Both the position numbers and the translations under genes were made by a program. DNA of 6,568 nucleotides from Bacteroidota bacterium (GTDB taxonomy: Bacteria > Bacteroidota > Bacteroidia > UKL13-3): NCBI GenBank assembly GCA_947460565.1, contig CANHJJ010000104.1:1-6568 (forward strand). The letters run 5' to 3'. The notes under the pieces were generated by a model. It worked only from the letters and a program-made list of their open reading frames with translations. It did no database searches and was not told the DNA's origin. This document shows positions 1 through 4,959 of this stretch, piece after piece; position 1 is the first letter of the stretch, and the number at the start of each line of letters is the position of its first letter.

Positions 1-155
1 ACCTCCTACACATTACGCTCCCAACTTTGCACCAATGGACAAAGGAGGGTGTAGTTACTGGTTATCGTATCGGAACAAGGATAAGATACAAACGAGCTGA
101 GATTTTAGCTACACTAAACAAGGTACAACAAATTAAATTTAGGAGGGCTGTATAA
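1..155 (+). CDS. Excisionase/AlpA-like helix-turn-helix DNA-binding protein, C-terminal fragment (5' end outside window)
   Basis: An open frame enters at base 3 and runs to TAA at 153-155, giving the last 50 residues of a protein. It reads LLHITLPTLHQWTKEGVV, then YRIGTRIRYKRAEI, then a basic tail ending KFRRAV. The pattern 'S/T-x-P-T-L-x-x-W-x-K-x-G ... Y-R-I-G-x-R-x-R-Y' is that of the winged helix-turn-helix (HTH_17/MerR-like) proteins that serve as excisionases or small regulators in Bacteroidota mobile elements. The recognition helix and wing are present; the N-terminus lies beyond the window edge. Its stop codon overlaps the ATG of the next gene (TAATG, one shared base), so the two are probably translationally coupled. 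By position it may control excision or early transcription of the element; excisionase and simple repressor cannot be told apart from this fragment. Confidence 0.75.
   Translation, partial: LLHITLPTLHQWTKEGVVTGYRIGTRIRYKRAEILATLNKVQQIKFRRAV
141..147 (+). promoter_or_regulatory. Strong Shine-Dalgarno site inside the end of the HTH gene
   Basis: AGGAGGG lies 7 bases before the ATG at 155 and at the same time encodes the R-R-A near the end of the upstream protein. It fixes the start of the next gene and supports coupled translation. Such full SD sequences are unusual in Bacteroidota, and the chromosomal genes in this window have none. Confidence 0.7.
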
Positions 156-577
156 TGAGTGAGATGTTCAATTTACCTGAGTTTAAAACCATCAATTATG
201 CGCTAAATGTTGAAACTGGAAAGTATGAGAAACAGCCTGAGCGCATACCATTTAACAAATTACCATTTGAGTTAAAAGTAGAAACAACCATTGACGAAAA
301 AATAAAAAGAAATGGAGCAAATGAGATTATTACTGGACGAATTAAAGGCGGTCAACGTATGTTTTTTAGTGGACTTATTGCCGTTCCAAAATACAATAAT
401 TGGTTTTATGGCAATGATTATCAATTTAAAAATGGACAAAAGAAAAATAGCCTTGTATTGTTCCACTTCATCAACAACAACCAAGAGTTAATAATCTATT
501 ATTTTAATAACTTTTATAAAGATAGTAGGGTCGAACGTGAGTTACTTGTTATCAAATTAATTCAATCAATCATGTAA
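155..577 (+). CDS. Conserved-looking 140-residue element protein of unknown function
   Basis: I do not recognise a family with a known function. The start is well supported: ATG at 155 follows AGGAGGG by 7 bases and overlaps the upstream stop codon. The protein opens with MSEMFNLPEF, has a lysine- and glutamate-rich first half, and a second half of alternating aromatic and hydrophobic segments (GGQRMFFSGLI, NNWFYGNDY, NSLVLFHF, ELIIYYFNNFY). This suggests a small soluble alpha/beta fold. There is no signal peptide, membrane helix or cysteine motif. It sits between the excisionase-like gene and the replication gene and is followed by an intrinsic terminator, so it probably forms an early two-gene unit with the HTH protein. 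A role in control, replication support or host/helper-phage interaction is possible, but nothing in the sequence decides it. Confidence 0.8.
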   Translation: MSEMFNLPEFKTINYALNVETGKYEKQPERIPFNKLPFELKVETTIDEKIKRNGANEIITGRIKGGQRMFFSGLIAVPKYNNWFYGNDYQFKNGQKKNSLVLFHFINNNQELIIYYFNNFYKDSRVERELLVIKLIQSIM

Positions 578-593
578 GGTTATTGCAGCAAAA

Positions 594-625
594 AGGGAGC
601 TAAAACGCTCCCTATTTGTTGTTCA
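594..625 (+). terminator. Intrinsic terminator between the orphan gene and rep
   Basis: A 7-bp stem AGGGAGC/GCTCCCT (594-600 with 607-613) has a 6-base loop TAAAAC and is followed by the T-rich run TATTTGTTGTT. An A-tract precedes it. It starts 17 bases after the stop of the 140-residue gene and ends before the rep ribosome site. It should stop or attenuate transcription entering rep from the HTH unit. The T-tract is interrupted by G residues, so termination may be partial. Confidence 0.65.
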
Positions 626-648
626 ATTTCCCTTATGACTAAACATAT

Positions 649-654
649 AGGAGG
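649..654 (+). promoter_or_regulatory. Shine-Dalgarno site that selects the rep start at 665
   Basis: AGGAGG lies 10 bases before the ATG at 665. An in-frame ATG at 635 is further upstream, but it has no ribosome site and would place the SD inside the coding region, so 665 is the better start. Confidence 0.65.
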
Positions 655-664
655 CACAAATATA

Positions 665-1918
665 ATGATTGATTATATACATTTAGAAATAATAAAAACA
701 GCTCCCGAGATAATGACTGCGAACACGCTGTTAACATTTAGCAGCATGGTAAATATTGATACTGGTGAAATAATACAACAAAGACATGGATATCTAAACC
801 AAATGGCAATGTTTAGAAATTTGAAAATTGAAATTTCGACTAATTTAAAAACCAATTACTCGACCATCAATCTAACTGGTAGTATTCATAAATTTGCCCA
901 AGATAACACCAATCACCAGGATTTTAACTTTGTCAACATCACCGATACTATAAACGAATTATGCAATACATTGCATTTAAACCCTATCAATTGCATTTTA
1001 CATCACTTAGAGTTCGGATTAAATATAAATCCATTACATAACACCTCAGACGTGTTAAACTCAATCATTTTATGCAAAGGAATTGATTACGAAAAAAAAG
1101 AGTTCAAAAATACTGGTTACTTAAAATCATTTGAATTTAGTCAGTACAAAATAAAGATTTATGACAAGGGTAAACAATACGATTTAACGAACAATTTACT
1201 AAGGTTTGAAGTAAAGGTATGTAGGATGCAATACTTACAACTAAGAGGCATTAAACGAACAACCTTAGACGATTTAATGAACGTCACATATTACACCAAA
1301 CTATTGAAAGTAATTATTTCCAATATCGACAATATTTTATTTTATGATTATAGAATAGAACAAATGAAAATAACCAACCAAATAGATTTGTTGGCATTGA
1401 TAAAAGGGTCAAACCCGAGATACTGGATTAAATTAGATAAGGATGTGAGCTCGAACACATATTACAAAAAGTTAACGGAATTTAAAAAGTTAGTTAGCAG
1501 ATACGCCCCCTCTAATTTGCATGATGAGTTAAAACAAATCGTTTCTGACAAATGGAATTATTTACTTAATGATTGTACGAATTTACCAAATGTACAAAAA
1601 AGTGATGTTGTACAAATTTACCCTAATATAGTATGTAAGGTTATACAACTACCTAAATATTGTTTAACGTGTGGAAAGGATATTTCACATCAAAGGAATA
1701 ACTCTAAGTATTGTAGGTTTAAAATCAATGGTAAAGAAAACAAAGATTGTAAAAACCATGCAACAAACTTTTTTGAGCATGATTTAAGATTATATCCAAA
1801 ACATCAACTTCACTTATTAGAGATTGACAATTATTTGCAGCCTGAGCTGTTACGATTAAAACAAATAGAGTTTAAAAAATATAGAAATAATAATACATGG
1901 CAACACCAAAAACATTAA
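665..1918 (+). CDS. Replication-initiator-like protein (Rep, rolling-circle/filamentous-phage type) with C-terminal zinc site
   Basis: The protein has 417 residues from ATG 665 (427 if the in-frame ATG at 635 is used). Two segments resemble the Rep_trans/phage replication-initiator group. One is I-L-H-H-L-E-F-G-L-N-I around residues 111-121, where related proteins usually carry R-x-D-x-x-x-D. The other is K-I-K-I-Y-D-K-G-K-Q-Y (162-172) followed by L-L-R-F-E-V-K-V (178-185), the 'YDK...RxE' core. A C4 zinc-binding site lies near the C-terminus: C333-x2-C336, then C350 and C362, with a QR-x3-SKYC motif between. Such proteins nick or open an origin to start replication of plasmids, filamentous phages and integrative elements; that role is inferred here by motif resemblance. 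I cannot assign the catalytic tyrosine with certainty. The 3' end overlaps the next gene by 22 bases, so rep and terS are probably co-transcribed and coupled. A divergent non-enzymatic initiator is the main alternative. Confidence 0.6.
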   Translation: MIDYIHLEIIKTAPEIMTANTLLTFSSMVNIDTGEIIQQRHGYLNQMAMFRNLKIEISTNLKTNYSTINLTGSIHKFAQDNTNHQDFNFVNITDTINELCNTLHLNPINCILHHLEFGLNINPLHNTSDVLNSIILCKGIDYEKKEFKNTGYLKSFEFSQYKIKIYDKGKQYDLTNNLLRFEVKVCRMQYLQLRGIKRTTLDDLMNVTYYTKLLKVIISNIDNILFYDYRIEQMKITNQIDLLALIKGSNPRYWIKLDKDVSSNTYYKKLTEFKKLVSRYAPSNLHDELKQIVSDKWNYLLNDCTNLPNVQKSDVVQIYPNIVCKVIQLPKYCLTCGKDISHQRNNSKYCRFKINGKENKDCKNHATNFFEHDLRLYPKHQLHLLEIDNYLQPELLRLKQIEFKKYRNNNTWQHQKH

Positions 1919-2334
1919 TTACACCAAAGGAAATAGAACAACTTGCATATACTTACATAGATGAGTGTTTAGAAAACAAAAGAGAAAATCCCACCGCAAG
2001 TGGAAGAGTAGTTTTGATTAAGGATAGACATATCCCTACAATAGATTACTTTCTAAGAATATGGATAGTGAAAAAAGGTAAACCTACTATTTGTAGAACA
2101 ACTTATTATAATTGGTTAAATGGAGGAGATGAGGATAAGTTAAACACTATAAAAAACATAGAGGGTCTTTTCAACTCACTTTCACTTGATATCGTAGCCA
2201 ATGAAGGAAAAGGTATATTCTATGCTAAAAACAAATTAGGTATGACTGACAAGGCACAAATAGAACAAACCGAAATAAGACCCATCACAATAAATTTAGA
2301 TAGTAGTATCAATAGCAATGAAAACAACCATTAA
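1897..2334 (+). CDS. Small terminase subunit-like protein (TerS, gp3-type DNA packaging)
   Basis: The protein has 145 residues. The N-terminal half looks like a helix-turn-helix DNA-binding domain: an IPTIDYF segment (46-52) followed by C-R-T-T-Y-Y-N-W-L (66-74), as in phage terminase small subunits that recognise pac/cos sites. The C-terminal half contains G-I-F-Y-A-K-N-K-L-G-M-T-D-K-A-Q-I-E (106-123), the 'KN-x-x-G-x-x-DK-x-x-x-E' signature that I associate with gp3-like small terminases, and a short acidic/polar tail. In a phage TerS binds concatemeric DNA and hands it to the large subunit; no large subunit lies between this gene and the tRNA, and none is seen to the left. In satellites such as SaPIs a lone TerS redirects helper packaging to satellite DNA. 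The start at 1897 lies inside the end of rep (22-base overlap) with no SD of its own, which suggests translational coupling. A generic HTH protein with a coincidental tail is the alternative. Confidence 0.6.
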   Translation: MATPKTLITPKEIEQLAYTYIDECLENKRENPTASGRVVLIKDRHIPTIDYFLRIWIVKKGKPTICRTTYYNWLNGGDEDKLNTIKNIEGLFNSLSLDIVANEGKGIFYAKNKLGMTDKAQIEQTEIRPITINLDSSINSNENNH

Positions 2335-2554
2335 CACATACGCTCAACTAATAGAGTATATTAGAGCGAATAAATTAAACGTATCTCAAACAAATGAATT
2401 AATTACTAATAGTTTGAATGTAGTTATTATGGACGATTACAAAACAACTGAGGACTTATTGTTGGTTGTGGATATATATTGGAGCAAGTGGAGGCATTAT
2501 AAAGGCGAACGCCCTATTTTTTTAGAGGATTTGAATTTAGATGTTAAAATTTAG
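2318..2554 (+). CDS. Small 78-residue orphan protein at the end of the rep-terS operon
   Basis: The ATG at 2318 overlaps the end of the terS-like gene by 17 bases in another frame, continuing the overlapping style of this operon. The product starts with a probable amphipathic helix (TYAQLIEYIRANKLNVSQ), followed by D/E-rich stretches and aromatic residues (VDIYWSKWRHY) and ends LEDLNLDVKI. It has no signal peptide, membrane segment or cysteine motif, and I do not recognise a family. Its acidic character and its place after TerS would suit a small adaptor or inhibitor acting on packaging or on a helper phage, but that is only positional inference. It is the last gene before the tRNA-proximal end of the element. 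Confidence 0.65.
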   Translation: MKTTINTYAQLIEYIRANKLNVSQTNELITNSLNVVIMDDYKTTEDLLLVVDIYWSKWRHYKGERPIFLEDLNLDVKI

Positions 2555-2564
2555 TAAATGATGG

Positions 2565-2625
2565 TGTAAGGGGGTGCAAAGGTTTTGAGCCTATCAATAA
2601 AGTAACCATTGTTCCCTCACTTACA
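2565..2625 (+). other. Large imperfect stem-loop after the last element gene
   Basis: The left arm 2565-2584 starts TGTAAG and ends CAAAGGTT. The right arm 2604-2625 is its imperfect reverse complement, starting AACCATTG and ending CTTACA. The outer 6 bp are perfect, the inner 8 bp have one mismatch, and the G-rich middle pairs only partly with CCCTC. The loop is 19 bases. It starts 10 bases after the last stop codon. It lacks a clean T-tract, so it may be a weak terminator, an RNA 3' structure, or an origin-like or packaging hairpin. Confidence 0.4.
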
Positions 2626-2648
2626 TATTTATAAAACTAAGAGGATAG

Positions 2649-2700
2649 GGTCGGATTTAAGAGAAATAAAATAAAAGTGTCCCCCAAAGTGTCCCCGACC
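2649..2700. repeat. Inverted repeat GGTCGG/CCGACC flanking the tandem 12-mers
   Basis: GGTCGG at 2649-2654 is matched by CCGACC at 2695-2700, with 40 bases between. With the enclosed tandem repeat it lies 40-90 bases from the tRNA 3' end, where recombinase or excisionase sites would be expected. The arms are short, so chance cannot be excluded. Confidence 0.4.
2674..2697. repeat. Two tandem 12-mers AAAGTGTCCCC(C/G), candidate integrase arm sites
   Basis: AAAGTGTCCCCC (2674-2685) is followed directly by AAAGTGTCCCCG (2686-2697), 11 of 12 bases identical. Directly repeated short sites beside a tRNA attachment region are typical of arm-type binding sites of tyrosine recombinases. No gene covers this stretch. 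The role is inferred from position and form. Confidence 0.5.
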
Positions 2701-2738
2701 AAATAAAAAACCCCTACAACTCAATGTTTATAGGGGTT
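2701..2738 (-). terminator. Intrinsic terminator of tRNA-Arg (reads leftwards)
   Basis: An 8-bp perfect stem, AACCCCTA (2709-2716) with TAGGGGTT (2731-2738), can extend inward through AAC/GTT (2718-2720 with 2726-2728). On the - strand it is followed by a T-run (TTTTTTATTT, formed with the end of the stem). On the + strand there is no T-run, so it works only for leftward transcription. It begins two bases beyond the tRNA CCA end. It ends tRNA transcripts before they run antisense into the element genes. Confidence 0.8.
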
Positions 2739-2740
2739 AA

Positions 2741-2817
2741 TGGTAGTCCCAGCAGGATTCGAACCTGCGACCTACGGTTTAGAAAACCGGTGCTCTATCC
2801 AGCTGAGCTATGAGACC
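2741..2817 (-). tRNA. tRNA-Arg, anticodon TCT
   Basis: Read on the - strand, the 77-base gene folds as a full cloverleaf: acceptor GGTCTCA with TGGGACT, D arm GCTC/GAGC, anticodon loop TTTCTAA, T arm GCAGG-TTCGAAT-CCTGC, discriminator A and an encoded CCA. The anticodon TCT reads AGA (Arg). The top pair of the anticodon stem is a C-T mismatch, and the first acceptor pair is G-U. The 3' half faces the mobile element, as expected if it supplies the attachment core. It is divergent from dnaG. Confidence 0.95.
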
Positions 2818-2827
2818 AAAAGCGGTG

Positions 2828-2859
2828 CAAATAAAATTTTTTTTCTGTTGCAAAGCAAA
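2828..2859 (-). promoter_or_regulatory. Probable Bacteroidota-type promoter of tRNA-Arg
   Basis: On the - strand TTTG (2856-2859) is followed after 20 bases by TTTATTTG (2828-2835), which differs from the -7 consensus TAnnTTTG at one base. Transcription would start a few bases before the tRNA 5' end at 2817. The spacer is A/T-rich. The fit is good but not perfect. Confidence 0.5.
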
Positions 2860-2913
2860 CTTAAATTCAATATTCCTTTTTTTAGTCTCATATTTTTATT
2901 CTAAAACAATAAA

Positions 2914-4875
2914 TTGCAAGACTTGATTCCACATAATAAAATAGAAGAAATAATGAATGCCGCTAACATCGAAAGTGTTATTGGCGATTATGTTCGTTTA
3001 AAAAAACGCGGGGTTAATCTATTGGGTAACTGCCCTTTTCATGGTGAAAAAACACCTTCTTTTACAGTATCACCAGTAAAAGGAATATACAAATGTTTTG
3101 GCTGCGGCAAGGCCGGAAATGTGGTAAATTTCATCATGGAACACGATAGTTTGGGCTATGTGCAAGCACTAAAATTTTTAGCAGATAAGTTCAATATTGA
3201 GTGGCCAAAGCAGGAACAAGTTAATATTGACGAAGAAAAAAAGCAGCAAAGCGAGCGCGAAAGTCTCCAAATTTTAAACAATTGGTCGGCTGAATATTTT
3301 GAAAACATCCTTTGGAATGATACTGATGGGCAAACAATCGGATTGGGTTATTTTGAAGAACGTGGTTTTAGACATGATATCATCAAAAAATTTCATTTAG
3401 GTTATAGCAAAGATTCATGGAACGCATACTTTGATGAAGCTATTAAGAACCAGTACAACACAGAAGTATTACTTAGTTCGGGTTTAGTTAAACAGAGTGA
3501 AGACGGCAAGAAATATGATGCCTATAGAGGTCGTGTAATTTTCCCTATTCATGGCAGCAATGGAAAAGTCATTGCTTTCGCAGGTCGCTTTTTGAAAAAA
3601 GACCCGAAAAGTCCAAAGTATGTAAACTCTCCAGAAACCATTCTCTACCATAAAAGTAATGAGTTATATGGCTTATACTTTGCTAAAAACATAATCAAGC
3701 AAAAGGACTCAGTATACTTGGTTGAAGGTTATACAGATGTGATAAGCATGCACCAAGCTGGTGTCGAGAATGTAGTGGCCTCTTCTGGTACATCTCTTAC
3801 CGAAAACCAAACCAAGCTTATCAAACGCTTTACAGACAATGTAACCGTTTTATATGATGGAGATGCTGCAGGTATTAAAGCCAGTTTGCGCGGTATTGAT
3901 ATGTTGCTAGAGCAAGGCTTGAACGTGAAGGTGGTGCTTTTCCCTGATGGAGAAGACCCTGATAGCTATAGCATTAAAGTGGGTTCTGAGTCATTTGCTA
4001 GCTATTTAAAAGAATCGAGCAAAGATTTCATCTTATTCAAACTGCATTTATTGCTAGGTGATACCAAAGGTGATCCTGTGAAAAAGGCTGCAGTGGTAAG
4101 AGACATTGTAGAAAGCATCGTGAAAATACCAGATGTATTTAAACGTGCTGCTTTCATCAAAGAATGTTCGCAATTGCTTGAAATTGATGAGCAATTACTG
4201 ATAAGCGAAGCCAATAAATCTCGAAGAAATTTTGTTAAACAACAAGAAAAGGATTGGATTGAAAAAGAGCCTCACACGCAAGCCGAGGAGGCTTTAACAT
4301 ACGAGCAAGCCATTAATGCCACCTTCCAAGAAATTGATGGTTATCATCAAGAAAAAGACATTGTACGGCTGCTATTGAAGTATGGCAATAACAAAATTGA
4401 GAACTATATGAATGCTGCCCATTTTATCCTTCACGAATTGCATCAGGACGAAATTGAAATTGAACACAACAATATCCATTTGTTTATTGATGAATACAAA
4501 AGGCAATTGGAAGTACAAAGCGATTTGAATGACACATTCTTTATTCAACACCAGAATACAGACATATCAACCTTAACGGCTGATGTGCTTGGCAGTCAGC
4601 TCACCACAAGTCCACATTGGGGTCGCAAATTCGACTATGTAGTGGAAGCACCTGAAGTAAATTATATTGAAGATATCGCTTCATCCTTACGTAGAATCAA
4701 ACAAAAATATTTGGATAAAAAACTGCAACAAACCCTTAAAAATATTCAAGAGGCATCAGACGAAGAGACCAATGATTTATACCAACATGTATATCAAATT
4801 TTATTAGAACAAAAAACCAAATTAGCCCTAGAAACGGGGACAGTGGTGCAAAGGTGGTTTGGCACCAAAGCTTAG
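2914..4875 (+). CDS. dnaG: DNA primase DnaG
   Basis: DnaG makes the RNA primers for lagging-strand and origin replication in the cytoplasm and works with the DnaB helicase. Numbering is from TTG 2914 (653 residues, normal for the family). The CHC2 zinc domain is at about 38-95, with ligands C40, H43, C61 and C64 in CPFHGEKTPSF and KCFGCGKAG. The catalytic core with the Toprim fold has E271 in EGYTDV, D315 and D317 in YDGDAAG, and D345, D348 and D350 in FPDGEDPDSY. The remaining roughly 200 residues form the variable helicase-binding region. There is no ATG near the start: a stop at 2902-2904 leaves TTG at 2914 or TTG at 2923. The latter gives MIPHNKIEEI, which resembles other Bacteroidota primases, so the true start may be 2923. 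There is no Shine-Dalgarno site. The gene is divergent from tRNA-Arg and appears intact. Confidence 0.97.
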   Translation: MQDLIPHNKIEEIMNAANIESVIGDYVRLKKRGVNLLGNCPFHGEKTPSFTVSPVKGIYKCFGCGKAGNVVNFIMEHDSLGYVQALKFLADKFNIEWPKQEQVNIDEEKKQQSERESLQILNNWSAEYFENILWNDTDGQTIGLGYFEERGFRHDIIKKFHLGYSKDSWNAYFDEAIKNQYNTEVLLSSGLVKQSEDGKKYDAYRGRVIFPIHGSNGKVIAFAGRFLKKDPKSPKYVNSPETILYHKSNELYGLYFAKNIIKQKDSVYLVEGYTDVISMHQAGVENVVASSGTSLTENQTKLIKRFTDNVTVLYDGDAAGIKASLRGIDMLLEQGLNVKVVLFPDGEDPDSYSIKVGSESFASYLKESSKDFILFKLHLLLGDTKGDPVKKAAVVRDIVESIVKIPDVFKRAAFIKECSQLLEIDEQLLISEANKSRRNFVKQQEKDWIEKEPHTQAEEALTYEQAINATFQEIDGYHQEKDIVRLLLKYGNNKIENYMNAAHFILHELHQDEIEIEHNNIHLFIDEYKRQLEVQSDLNDTFFIQHQNTDISTLTADVLGSQLTTSPHWGRKFDYVVEAPEVNYIEDIASSLRRIKQKYLDKKLQQTLKNIQEASDEETNDLYQHVYQILLEQKTKLALETGTVVQRWFGTKA

Positions 4876-4959
4876 TTTTATTTAAAATCAAAGTGAGCTT
4901 CAGAAATAAACCTTAATATTGCAATGTAGAATTGCAGCTACCCAAGAAGAGAAATAGGA

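Larger units (their letters stand above)
1..2740 (+). mobile_element. Right-hand part of a candidate integrated element (possible phage satellite) abutting tRNA-Arg
   Basis: Five same-strand genes (excisionase-like HTH, orphan, Rep-like, TerS-like, orphan) form a compact AT-rich block that stops at the 3' end of a tRNA gene, the classic target side for tyrosine-recombinase elements. Gene overlaps are tight, two genes have strong AGGAGG ribosome sites that the chromosomal genes lack, and the end next to the tRNA carries tandem and inverted repeats. A small terminase without a large terminase or structural genes nearby is typical of phage satellites, but a truncated prophage or another integrative element would also fit. 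The integrase, the left end and the second att copy are not in the window, so the boundary at about 2740 is inferred from context. Confidence 0.6.

Noticed and set aside
6..54. CTACAC/GTGTAG inverted repeat
   Set aside because: Only 6 bp, 37 bases apart, inside HTH coding sequence; likely chance.
635..664. Longer rep start at ATG 635
   Set aside because: It has no ribosome site, and the AGGAGG at 649-654 would be inside the coding sequence; ATG 665 is correctly spaced.
4914..4921. TAATATTG as a -7 box for the dehydrogenase gene
   Set aside because: One mismatch to the consensus and no TTTG at the required distance upstream.
4920..4936. Hairpin TGCAAT-GTAGA-ATTGCA before the dehydrogenase
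   Set aside because: A 6-bp AT-rich stem without a T-tract; too weak to call a terminator or regulatory element.
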